Of a stretch of 21,869 bases of DNA, positions 1-7,537 are shown one piece after another (the first letter of the stretch is position 1; the number at the start of each line of letters is the position of its first letter). The stretch covers positions 1-21,869 of IMG/VR virus record IMGVR_UViG_3300049855_000146; one strand, 5' to 3'. The position numbers were made by a program, and so were the translations under genes. Below the pieces are notes generated by a model. That model was not told the origin of the DNA. It saw nothing but the letters and a program-made list of their open reading frames with translations, and searched no databases. The stretch comes from a virus.

Positions 1-2556
1 ACCGCTGCTGGTGGCGCCACGGGCGGCCTGCTAAAGGTCGCCGGCAAGGCCAAGGCTGCCGCCAAGGGCCTGGACCTTGAATCGGACGCCGGCAAGGACT
101 TCACGACCTACCTCGGCAACAACGTCTCGGACCTCGACAACGCATACAACAGCGTGGTCGACAACCTGGCTTTCCGGCAGTCGACGGGCGAGGCGTTCGT
201 TCGCAACGCCAAGGACGACTATCTCGTCGGCGCCACGACCGACCTGACACACTTCGCGGACAACGTCGAGAGTGCTGCCTCGAAGGTGCTTCGCAAGCCC
301 CCGGTTGCGCCTAAGACTCCTCGGCTCGCCCTTGAGACCAGCCCCACCCGGCTGCTCGGTGCTGGCACCCCGGCCGAGGCTGCTCCCGCAGCCGTGTCAC
401 GCATTGACGAGATCCCGGAAGCGTACTTCCTGAAGGAAGGCAGTGCGCCGGGCAGGGATGGATACATCCCCCGCAACATGCTGCACGCCGTAGGGGGTAC
501 TGCTGATGAGGCCGTCGACCTGGCAACGGTGACCGGCTACACCGGGCCGGCACTGACCCGTGTGCGACAGGCTCGCCGCGCCGTGGACGCCGCAATCGAC
601 CCCAAGGGGGCGGGCTACGGTACGGGGGCCTCGAAGGGTCGTTCGCTGCTGGCGGGCCCCGAGAACGGGTACAGGACCACGGCGAACATGGCGCAGTACC
701 GTGTGGCCTTGCAAGAGTACCACGATGCGGCCATTGCGCTTGGTCGCGATCTCGGTGTCGACACCGAAGCAACGATGGCGGCCAGGCTGGCCCCGTTCTT
801 TGACGACGCAACGGCCGACCTACCGGCGCAGGCAGCCAAGGCTGCCGCCCGGCACCCGACGCATGATGTGGTAGCGGCGGCGCAGTCCGCTGCGCGTACC
901 AAGACCGCGATTGCTACTGAGGAAAAGTTTGCCGCCGATGTGGCCCAGCACGAAGCTGAGCTTCTCAAGTACAACACTATCCAGGCGGCTGCCCGCGAGG
1001 TCGAGCAGACCGGCAAGATGTTCCGCCAGATGGGTGGCTTCGGCGACACCGTTACGCTCGGTGCCCAGCCCGGCGAGGCCCTGCTCCGTGGCGCTGCTGG
1101 CCAGGACTACCTCGATAGCCTGACGAAGCTTGCCCGCGAGATGGGCCAGGACGTCCCCGAAGCCCTGACCGAGTCGATGGCCCGGCTCCAGGACGACCTC
1201 GCCGCGATTGCCCGCCAGTCGGACAGCGTGGGCCCCCTGACCAAGACCGAGTTCCTGGGCCTCAAGCAGGCACGGGCGGCCTTCAACAAGCACGACTGGT
1301 CCATCGGGTCGCTTCTCGGCAAGAGCCACGAAGAACTTGTCAAGCAACTCGATGAGATGGACAACTACTGGAACGCGCTCCAGGGCGTTGGCCGCAAGAT
1401 GGCGGTCCCAGGCATGATCGAGCAGCTTGAGGCGAATGCGTCTCAGCTCGCTACTCGCGTCGAGTTTGCTACCGGCCTGTCGGGTGCCGAAGTTGACCGC
1501 GCCTACGCCAAACTGGTGGAGCAGCTCGGTGGCCCCGAGATCGCTTTCAAGGGCCCTGCGGCCGAGATCCACCGGGCCTGGACGGTCCACCAGGCGATGC
1601 TTGGTGGCGGCGAGTTCGGCAAGGCCCTCAAGGCCAGTTTCCGCAAGACCCTGACCGACACCGTGGTCGAGAGCGGTGTGCGCAGGGGCGCGCAGTCACT
1701 GGCGTTCAAGGCTGGTTCCGCTGTGGGTGGCCCGCTCGTGGGTGCCGTCGCTTCGGGCGTCATGGGCAAGGTTGCCAGCAACAGCCTGCGTGGCACGCAC
1801 TTCCTTACCGAGGCGGCGGGCTATGCCAGGGGTGCTCTCAGCACCGTTGCCCGCGTCACCAGCAAGGCCACCCGCCAGGTCGGGCTCAACGTCGGCAGCC
1901 TGCTGCGGCAGACCTCGTTTAGCGGCGAGGAGCCTCCTAAGAAGGAGTCTCAAAGGCAGACCTACGACCGCCTGAGCAAGGAAGTCACGGCCCTCGCTTC
2001 GAGCCCGAACACGCAGTTCGCGCTCAACGAGGCCCTGTCGGAAGTCCGCGACGTCCACTGGGGCATTGGCGACAAGATGGAAGTTCAGGCTATGACGGCG
2101 CTGAAGTACCTCGCCGACGCCAAGCCTAAGGACCCGGGCGTGCTCCAGAAGTGGGGCATGTCGACCTGGAAGGCCTCCGATGCTGAGGCCTACGGCTGGC
2201 TGCTCAAGGCCGGCGCCGTCGTCGACCCTATCAACAGCTTCAAGCGGTTCATGTCAGGCGGTGGTTCTCCCCAAGAGGCCGATGCCATCAAGAACGTCCA
2301 CCCGGAGTTGTTCGCCGAGTTCCAGCAGCGGTTCATGGAGAACCTGCCGGAAGTCAAGGACAAGATCGACGGTCCCACGCGGGTGCGCCTGGGCATCCTC
2401 TTTGATGCTCCCATCGACAGCCGCCTGCGCCCCGAGTTCCGCGAGTTCATGAAGCAGCAGTGGATTGCTCGCGCTGAAGAACAGAAACCTATGGATATCA
2501 ATGCCGGCATGAATCCATCGGAACCCACCGCCGCGCAGAAACTACTCTCAAGTTAG
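1..2556 (+). CDS. Very large virion protein, C-terminal 851 residues (5' partial)
   Basis: The reading frame is open from base 1, so the gene starts upstream of the window. The visible part is rich in Ala, Lys and Glu and looks largely helical. A Gly/Ala-rich hydrophobic stretch lies at visible residues 561-594 (around GGPLVGAVASGVMGKVAS). The tail is polar and ends in KLLSS. No catalytic motif is visible. Size, composition and position just upstream of tail-fibre-type genes suggest a large internal (ejected) virion protein or a minor tail protein. Internal proteins of podophages are typically this long and Ala-rich and can carry membrane-interacting segments. That assignment is inference; a tape-measure-like role is possible. 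The gene is followed after 15 bases by the next structural gene, which has its own ribosome binding site. Confidence 0.7.
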   Translation, partial: TAAGGATGGLLKVAGKAKAAAKGLDLESDAGKDFTTYLGNNVSDLDNAYNSVVDNLAFRQSTGEAFVRNAKDDYLVGATTDLTHFADNVESAASKVLRKPPVAPKTPRLALETSPTRLLGAGTPAEAAPAAVSRIDEIPEAYFLKEGSAPGRDGYIPRNMLHAVGGTADEAVDLATVTGYTGPALTRVRQARRAVDAAIDPKGAGYGTGASKGRSLLAGPENGYRTTANMAQYRVALQEYHDAAIALGRDLGVDTEATMAARLAPFFDDATADLPAQAAKAAARHPTHDVVAAAQSAARTKTAIATEEKFAADVAQHEAELLKYNTIQAAAREVEQTGKMFRQMGGFGDTVTLGAQPGEALLRGAAGQDYLDSLTKLAREMGQDVPEALTESMARLQDDLAAIARQSDSVGPLTKTEFLGLKQARAAFNKHDWSIGSLLGKSHEELVKQLDEMDNYWNALQGVGRKMAVPGMIEQLEANASQLATRVEFATGLSGAEVDRAYAKLVEQLGGPEIAFKGPAAEIHRAWTVHQAMLGGGEFGKALKASFRKTLTDTVVESGVRRGAQSLAFKAGSAVGGPLVGAVASGVMGKVASNSLRGTHFLTEAAGYARGALSTVARVTSKATRQVGLNVGSLLRQTSFSGEEPPKKESQRQTYDRLSKEVTALASSPNTQFALNEALSEVRDVHWGIGDKMEVQAMTALKYLADAKPKDPGVLQKWGMSTWKASDAEAYGWLLKAGAVVDPINSFKRFMSGGGSPQEADAIKNVHPELFAEFQQRFMENLPEVKDKIDGPTRVRLGILFDAPIDSRLRPEFREFMKQQWIARAEEQKPMDINAGMNPSEPTAAQKLLSS

Positions 2557-2559
2557 GTC

Positions 2560-2563
2560 GAGG
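2560..2563 (+). promoter_or_regulatory. Ribosome binding site for the 260 aa structural protein
   Basis: GAGG, continuing into GGAA, lies eight bases before the ATG at 2572, in the 15-base gap after the large virion gene. It is one of the few clear Shine-Dalgarno sites here, because most other starts overlap the preceding stop codon. It marks an independently initiated gene within the late operon. Confidence 0.55.
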
Positions 2564-2571
2564 AATATTTA

Positions 2572-3354
2572 ATGGCTCAATTCGCTAAGGGCGACACCTA
2601 CGTGCGCCTGTTGCCTGTTGGCGGAACCTTCGCTACCGGCACCCTTACGTTTGCCGGCAACGCAGTTGCCAACGAAACCGTCACCATCGGCGACCAGGTC
2701 TACACCTGGAAGGCGGCCCCGACCACCACGGCCAACGAGGTCAAGGTGGGCGCATCGGCCGCGGCCTCGGTCACCAACTTGGTTGCGGCGATCAACGCCA
2801 CGGCCGCCGACGCCGGTACCCTGTTCGGCTCGGCCACGGTCCAAAACGTGTACGTCTCTGCGGTTGATGGTACGGGCGACGTTGTCGACCTCACGGCGCG
2901 CAAGGCCTACGAGGGCCCGCTCGGTAACACGGTGGCGACCACCGAGACCATGACCAACGCATCGTTCGGTGCGACCAAGCTCACGGGTGGTGGTGCTACG
3001 AGCAGCGCTGCCCCGACCCTGACCACGGCGCCCAGCATCTATCTGCCGTTCGCCTGCGACGAAGCGCTGCTCATGATTCGGAACTGCGACAACATCGCCG
3101 GTACCACCAAGACCGCCGATCTCGCTCTCTGGGGCTGGTCCCCGACACAGGCGCGGTGGTTCTACATCGGCAAGCCGAACAACGGTACGGCCCTCGCTGA
3201 GGTTGCTTCCGACACCCTGTCCGAGAGCGAAACCCTGAACGGTCTGCGTCGGTTCTCGGGTCTGTACTGTCAGATTGTTTCCTTGGGCGGTGCTGGTACT
3301 GAGGTCGAGGTTGTGGTCGACTGCGTCAAGGCCAGCCCAGTTAGTGGTGGGTAA
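2572..3354 (+). CDS. Phage structural protein with VTIGxxxYTxK domain
   Basis: A 260 aa protein with no signal peptide or membrane segment. Residues about 20-140 carry a pattern I recognise from many phage virion proteins: a GTLTFAGN strand, then ETVTIGDQVYTWK, an NLVAAINA helix and an EGPLGNTVAT segment. This is usually a small alpha/beta decoration or adhesin domain. The C-terminal half is a separate beta-rich region with aromatic residues (LWGWSPTQARWFYIG) and several cysteines. The ATG at 2572 follows a good ribosome binding site. It lies between the large virion protein and fibre-like genes, so a role in the tail, neck or head surface is likely. The exact role cannot be told from sequence. 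Its stop overlaps the next start as TAATG. Confidence 0.65.
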   Translation: MAQFAKGDTYVRLLPVGGTFATGTLTFAGNAVANETVTIGDQVYTWKAAPTTTANEVKVGASAAASVTNLVAAINATAADAGTLFGSATVQNVYVSAVDGTGDVVDLTARKAYEGPLGNTVATTETMTNASFGATKLTGGGATSSAAPTLTTAPSIYLPFACDEALLMIRNCDNIAGTTKTADLALWGWSPTQARWFYIGKPNNGTALAEVASDTLSESETLNGLRRFSGLYCQIVSLGGAGTEVEVVVDCVKASPVSGG

Positions 3355-3761
3355 TGGCGGTCCAGAAATCAGCTGCGGTTCGGAACGCCGAACTTGACGC
3401 CATCGAAGCCACGGTTGGTACCAGCGCGGTATTCAAGTTCCGTACAGGCACCCAGCCAGCTACGTGTGCCACAGCCGATAGCGGCACGGTCATTGCGTCT
3501 ATTACGTGCCCGTCGGACTGGATGAGTGCAGCCAGTTCGGGCTCGAAAGCCTTGCTCGGTACGTGGTCCGATACGTCGGCTGATGCCTCAGGCACCATCG
3601 CCCACTGGCGGCTGTACGCCTCAGACGGCACGACCTGCCACATGCAGGGTACGGCCACAATCACCGGCGGCGGCGGCGACATCACGCTCGATGCGGTCGT
3701 TGTGACTGCTGGGCAGACCGTAGCCGTGACGTCGTGGACGTGGACCGCGGGTAACGCCTAA
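3354..3761 (+). CDS. Small beta-rich virion protein (tail or head surface type)
   Basis: A 135 aa protein of a type often found beside tail-fibre genes in phages of aquatic bacteria. The N-terminal helix contains RNAELDAIEATVG. A run of beta strands follows with signature segments FKFRTGTQPA, CPSDWM, LLGTWSD, IAHWRLY, TCHMQG and a Gly-rich GGGGDITLD near the end. It closes with VAVTSWTWTAGN. I know this architecture as an uncharacterised phage structural family; decoration, collar or tail-tip roles are all possible. The ATG overlaps the upstream TAA by one base, and the next gene starts the same way, so three consecutive genes are translationally coupled. No enzymatic motif is visible. Confidence 0.6.
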   Translation: MAVQKSAAVRNAELDAIEATVGTSAVFKFRTGTQPATCATADSGTVIASITCPSDWMSAASSGSKALLGTWSDTSADASGTIAHWRLYASDGTTCHMQGTATITGGGGDITLDAVVVTAGQTVAVTSWTWTAGNA

Positions 3762-4564
3762 TGGCGATCAGTACAATTGACGACGTCGTTACTGCGCTGG
3801 CGGCTAGCAGCAAGCAGAAGATCAACTTCTTCAAGAACTGCACCGCGGCCAAGGCGATCGGTAGCTATCAGTCGGCGTGGATGGCGACCGGTAGTCCGGC
3901 TGCGGGTGCCGCAAGCCCCACGTATACCACAGGCTCGGGCTATACGGCGTCATCAGCCACCACAGGCGCTATGCCGTACACCAACGCCGCAACCCAGAAC
4001 TACCTTGCGCGAGCCAACTCACAGGCCACATTGGCTTGTTCACTCATCATCGCAGACCGCCTCTGGTCGTGCTCTGGCATGGGTTTTGCAGCGGCTACGT
4101 ACACAGTAACCACACCAGGCAGTTTGCCTGCACGCATTACGGATAACGGTCTCGGGTGCGAACTGTGGGTGGAGCAGTTTGTCGCAGCGGGTGCCGCGTC
4201 GGGTACGCTGACCGCCAACTACGTCGACTCAGCCTCAGGCAGTGTGGCAGGTGTCATCAGTGCTGTTGTGTCGGCCCCTGTTACTGGACAACTGCAACCG
4301 GTCCCACTCGCCAACAACCTTGGCGTCAAGCAACTCACCAGCGTAGTTACGTCGGCAACTTGGACCTCGGGTAGCTTCGGAATGACCATCCTGAAGCGCG
4401 TTGTTGAGATCCCGCTAGTGTTGGCCGGCATCGGCGGCGTGCTAGATTACGCCCAAACCGCACTCGCTCGAATTCCTGCCGATGCGTGCCTGTTTGGGTT
4501 TATCAGCGCGACGTCAACCACAGCAGTAACACTGAGCGGTTCACTCGACATCATCGACAAGTAG
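3761..4564 (+). CDS. Putative virion protein, paralogue A of a tandem pair
   Basis: A 267 aa Ser/Thr/Ala/Gly-rich protein that looks beta-structured, with no membrane segment or catalytic motif. It is clearly related to the next gene. Shared landmarks in the same order are a GSGYT segment, an N-A-T/A-TQNYLA segment, a D-LW-C-GM segment, TVTTPGSLPARI followed by DNGL, and PLANN-GVKQ near residue 190. Such repetitive, low-charge beta-rich proteins beside fibre genes are normally appendage or head-decoration proteins. The ATG at 3761 overlaps the upstream TAA by one base. I do not recognise a named family, so structural function rests on context and composition. Confidence 0.6.
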   Translation: MAISTIDDVVTALAASSKQKINFFKNCTAAKAIGSYQSAWMATGSPAAGAASPTYTTGSGYTASSATTGAMPYTNAATQNYLARANSQATLACSLIIADRLWSCSGMGFAAATYTVTTPGSLPARITDNGLGCELWVEQFVAAGAASGTLTANYVDSASGSVAGVISAVVSAPVTGQLQPVPLANNLGVKQLTSVVTSATWTSGSFGMTILKRVVEIPLVLAGIGGVLDYAQTALARIPADACLFGFISATSTTAVTLSGSLDIIDK

Positions 4565-4566
4565 CC

Positions 4567-5442
4567 GTGGCTATCACGTCTGTCAGTCAGTTGGTCGGGG
4601 CGATTGCCAGGTGTCAGCGTGTCTTTTGCTACAAGACGCCAGCAACCAACGCCGATACAGCGTTTAGCGTGGCTCCGACACAGTTTGCGGGAGAGACCGC
4701 AGGTAACTTTCCAACAGGAACCACGCACAACGTGGCCTACACGGCGGGGTCCGGTTACACGCTAGACAAGTCGTCAGTAGGCGCCGCTGTCTACGCGAAC
4801 GCTACCACGCAGAACTACCTGGCTGGCGTGCTTGGTGTAGGGTACAGGCCGGGGAACGGAGCCAGCAATAGTGGTTGCCCTGTTGACGTCTACTTGGTGG
4901 ACCTTCTGTGGCAGTGCCGAGGAATGCTGTGCACCGCAGGTGGCGCGACCAGCACCGTAACGACCCCGGGCAGCCTTCCTGCACGTATCGCAGATAACGG
5001 GCTTGAGGCTGAAATATGGATGCACAAGGCTGCCGCTGACACGTCGATCGCAACCGGTACCAGCAGCTCATTGGTCGTTAACTACCTTGACGCCGACGGG
5101 GCTGCTCGGTCAACGGTCTCACTGACGTTCCCTAACACGACCACCATAGGTCAGTCTGACGTGTTCAGACTACCGCTAGCAAACAACCGCGGCGTGAAGC
5201 AGATTACCGCGGGTGTTTGGTCTAACTCGGCCAGCAGTTCCGGGACCTATACAATCATGGTTGTGCGCCCAATCACACGATTTGCCATGACGCCTGAGAT
5301 GTCCCAGGTGGGTTGGGCTGCGCTTGGACTACCGCGGATACACAACGATGCCTACATCACCGCGTTTCTTGACTCCAACACAGCACAGTCCGGGTCGTCG
5401 CTAAGCCGCGTGGCCTTTCAGTTACAGATAGTGGACCTGTAA
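4567..5442 (+). CDS. Putative virion protein, paralogue B of a tandem pair (GTG start)
   Basis: A 291 aa protein, a diverged copy of the preceding gene. It keeps GSGYT, ATTQNYLAG, LLWQCRGM, TVTTPGSLPARIADNGL and PLANNRGVKQ in the same order, and carries extra residues in its N-terminal third. I place the start at GTG 4567, two bases after the upstream TAG. An in-frame ATG at 4486 would overlap the upstream gene by 79 bases. The GTG start also gives an N-terminus (VAIT) matching paralogue A (MAIS). The pair probably arose by tandem duplication and may form hetero-oligomers or alternative surface proteins in the virion; that is inference. The C-terminal region (after about residue 230) is the most diverged. 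Confidence 0.6.
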   Translation: MAITSVSQLVGAIARCQRVFCYKTPATNADTAFSVAPTQFAGETAGNFPTGTTHNVAYTAGSGYTLDKSSVGAAVYANATTQNYLAGVLGVGYRPGNGASNSGCPVDVYLVDLLWQCRGMLCTAGGATSTVTTPGSLPARIADNGLEAEIWMHKAAADTSIATGTSSSLVVNYLDADGAARSTVSLTFPNTTTIGQSDVFRLPLANNRGVKQITAGVWSNSASSSGTYTIMVVRPITRFAMTPEMSQVGWAALGLPRIHNDAYITAFLDSNTAQSGSSLSRVAFQLQIVDL

Positions 5443-5445
5443 ACC

Positions 5446-5922
5446 GTGGCCTACCTCCCAGGCATATACAACGTAACCGGTAGTCGGAACCAGTCGGTCT
5501 CGGTGCTCAGTGGCGGTACGAGCACGACCGTCCAGACTGTTGGCAAGCGCCTGTTCTTCGGTCAGGTCGCGGTAGCAACTGCGGCGACTACGTTCGATGT
5601 GATGACCACAGCCGGCACCGCGAAGGTGTACGTGTCGTCGTCAAGCACACTGGTCTTCGATACAACCACATCCGCTGGTGCAGCACTGGTTGCTGTGCTC
5701 GCCACAGGCGCGGTTACGCTGCAAGCCATGACGTCGGCTGGCGCCGCCAACGTGTACGTGTCGGCCACAGGTACTGTGACTTTCGATGGCACGGTAGCGG
5801 CCGGTACGGCGCTAGTCACAAACACAGCCACTGGCTGGGGTGGGTTGCCGCCGCGCTACCTGCTCAACAAGGGGCTGCTCTCGCGCAAAGCCAGAACACT
5901 GGTCCCGCAGGGACGAAGGTAA
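5446..5922 (+). CDS. Small beta-repeat structural protein (GTG start)
   Basis: A 158 aa protein built from short beta-strand repeats. Residues 52-93 and 94-130 are two copies of a roughly 42-residue unit (MTTAGTAKVYVS...TLVFD and MTSAGAANVYVS...TVTFD), each of which looks like two half-units. Val, Thr, Ala and Gly alternate as expected for a small beta-solenoid or stacked-strand fold. The C-terminus is basic (LLSRKARTLVPQGRR), quite unlike the neutral repeat. The start is GTG three bases after the upstream TAA, with no strong Shine-Dalgarno motif, so reinitiation by ribosomes finishing the previous gene is likely. Context suggests a minor virion or fibre-attachment protein; I do not recognise a family. 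Confidence 0.55.
   Translation: MAYLPGIYNVTGSRNQSVSVLSGGTSTTVQTVGKRLFFGQVAVATAATTFDVMTTAGTAKVYVSSSSTLVFDTTTSAGAALVAVLATGAVTLQAMTSAGAANVYVSATGTVTFDGTVAAGTALVTNTATGWGGLPPRYLLNKGLLSRKARTLVPQGRR
5599..5835 (+). repeat. Two-copy 42-residue tandem repeat inside the small structural gene
   Basis: Codons 52-93 and 94-130 encode the same strand pattern (V/AMT-T/S-AG-A-VYVS, then FD, then AG-ALV, then ATG). The DNA shares the word GTGTACGTGTCG at the same phase, 126 bases apart. Synonymous positions have drifted, so this is an old duplication, not a recent slippage. Confidence 0.6.
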
Positions 5923-5924
5923 CC

Positions 5925-6296
5925 GTGGACACCGTAACAGCAATTGAACTAGCGCTAGCCGGCATTACTGTCGTCGGCTCGTATTTCGTCGGCTCCGCTA
6001 AGGGTAAAGCCGCTGTGATCGAACTATCTGCCGAGGACAGCCGCACGTTGGCCGCAGCCCCGGACGCCACCACCGATGATCTCAAGGTCGCGGTCGTAAA
6101 GCTTGAGAGCGAACTGGCCGAAGCCCACGACACGCTGAGGACCTTCGGGCAGCACCGGTTCCAGAAGCTGTCGGATGACGATCCGGTGCCTGTGTGTACG
6201 CTCGCTGTGGGTTACGGCGATGTCCGCTACAACTGCACGTGCGGGCTGAACGACACCGTGGAGAAGCTCCAGGTGTACAAAGAGCCGGTGAAGTAG
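5925..6296 (+). CDS. Small membrane-anchored protein with coiled coil and Cys-containing C-terminus (GTG start)
   Basis: A 123 aa protein. Residues about 5-25 (IELALAGITVVGSYFVGSAK) form one hydrophobic helix followed by Lys residues, consistent with an N-terminal membrane anchor. Residues about 50-72 are a charged, coiled-coil-prone helix (DDLKVAVVKLESELAEAHDTL). The C-terminal part has three cysteines, including a CTC motif near residue 105, but not a full zinc ribbon. The GTG start lies two bases after the upstream TAA, preceded by GAAGG about seven bases away, which is a usable ribosome binding site. The stop TAG overlaps the next GTG. Function unknown; a virion or lysis-related membrane protein are both possible. 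Confidence 0.5.
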   Translation: MDTVTAIELALAGITVVGSYFVGSAKGKAAVIELSAEDSRTLAAAPDATTDDLKVAVVKLESELAEAHDTLRTFGQHRFQKLSDDDPVPVCTLAVGYGDVRYNCTCGLNDTVEKLQVYKEPVK

Positions 6297-7531
6297 TGGC
6301 CGACGTATCACACCGCGACAACGACGGCGACCTAGCGCTCCTGACCGGGGTGCTGACGGGGCTTGGCTCCCCTGAGGGCGTCGTCACCGCCAACATCGGT
6401 GCCATCTACCGACGCCGCGACGGCGGTACCAGCACCACCCTGTACGTCAAGGAATCGGGCGACGGGCTTAGCACCGGCTGGGTGGCGTATGGGGCAGCCA
6501 GCGTTGCTGATGCAGATATTGCCGCCCTCGACGCGCGGGTCGACGACCTGGAGGCCGCCGATACCGCGCAGACCACGGTCAATACCAACCTGAACAACGC
6601 CATCGTGGCTGAGACCGCCAGCAGGGTGGCCGGCGACGACGCACTCGATACCCGGCTGGACGCGATCGAGGCCAACGGCTGGGTAACCAACGCACGCCTT
6701 GGTACTGGCGCCGTCACGCAGACCAAGATCGGCGACGCCGAGGTCACGTATGCGAAGATCAGTAGCTTCGCTTCGGGGACTATCTTCGGCCGGTGTCAGT
6801 CGGGCATCGGCCCCGCCGAGAACATCTACCTGGGTAACAGCATCGAGCTGCCCACCGGGTCGTCACAGCTTCTGCGGCGGGCGGCCCTGACCGGGGATGT
6901 CACCGCGGCTGCCGACAGCAACGCGACCACGATCGCCAACAACGCGGTAACCAACGCCAAACTGGCTCAGGTCAGCACGGCTACCTTCAAGGGCCGCACT
7001 ACGGCAGGTACTGGCGACCCCGAAGATCTGACTGCGACGCAGGCCACCGCGCTACTCAACGTCGTTACGACCTCGGCCAAGGGACTGGTCTCTACCGCAC
7101 CCAACAACACAGACAAGTTCTTCCGGGGTGACGCGACATGGGTGGCCCCGGTGATCCCGTACCACTGGGGTGGCGCCGTGATGACTGCCGGAACGACCGA
7201 CAGATTCCCTAACCCGGTCGGATCTTCGACGTCGCCCATCGGCACCACGGGACGTGGCTACCGCATGCCGTTTGCGTGTGAGTTGGTTGCGACGAGTTAC
7301 AGTGTGACCACCGCGCACACCACAAACACGGTGACCATCACGCCGCGAGTTGCTGGCGTCGAGCAGACATCCCACACGGTTACTGTTAGCGCCGGAACGG
7401 CCTACGTGCACACCGTGCACGGCACCCCCCTCGCACTAGCAGTGGGTGACCACGTCATCCCCCAAATGGACCACAACGGCGCCACGGACCTGGCGGTGCT
7501 CTCGGTCATCTACTGGATTAGGCCCACGTAA
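6296..7531 (+). CDS. Tail fibre protein (GTG start)
   Basis: A 411 aa protein with classic tail-fibre features. The N-terminal part has GAIYRRRDGG, LYVKESG and TGWV, the common phage motif for a small trimeric adhesin domain. Residues about 80-125 are a heptad-like coiled coil (ADIAALDARVDDLEAADTAQ and onward). The middle has shaft repeats of the ARLGTGAVTQTKI and NNAVTNAKLAQVSTATFKGR type, then TTAGTGDPEDLTATQA, seen in many fibres. A DKFFRGDATWV segment leads to a C-terminal beta-rich domain likely to bind the host surface. The start GTG at 6296 overlaps the upstream TAG by one base; an earlier ATG at 6194 would overlap the upstream gene by about 100 bases and is rejected. Receptor specificity cannot be inferred. 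Confidence 0.8.
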   Translation: MADVSHRDNDGDLALLTGVLTGLGSPEGVVTANIGAIYRRRDGGTSTTLYVKESGDGLSTGWVAYGAASVADADIAALDARVDDLEAADTAQTTVNTNLNNAIVAETASRVAGDDALDTRLDAIEANGWVTNARLGTGAVTQTKIGDAEVTYAKISSFASGTIFGRCQSGIGPAENIYLGNSIELPTGSSQLLRRAALTGDVTAAADSNATTIANNAVTNAKLAQVSTATFKGRTTAGTGDPEDLTATQATALLNVVTTSAKGLVSTAPNNTDKFFRGDATWVAPVIPYHWGGAVMTAGTTDRFPNPVGSSTSPIGTTGRGYRMPFACELVATSYSVTTAHTTNTVTITPRVAGVEQTSHTVTVSAGTAYVHTVHGTPLALAVGDHVIPQMDHNGATDLAVLSVIYWIRPT

Positions 7532-7537
7532 GGAACC

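Noticed and set aside
190-193. Single four-base or six-base palindromes as operators
   Set aside because: Such short palindromes are expected by chance in GC-rich coding DNA, and none stands at a gene start with spacing that suggests repressor binding.
820-1590. Open frame of 256 codons on the minus strand inside the large virion gene
   Set aside because: It is an antisense shadow of a long GC-rich gene with no ribosome binding site or coupled neighbours.
4486-4566. Upstream ATG start for paralogue B
   Set aside because: It overlaps the previous gene by 79 bases and adds residues with no match in paralogue A; the GTG at 4567 gives matching N-termini.
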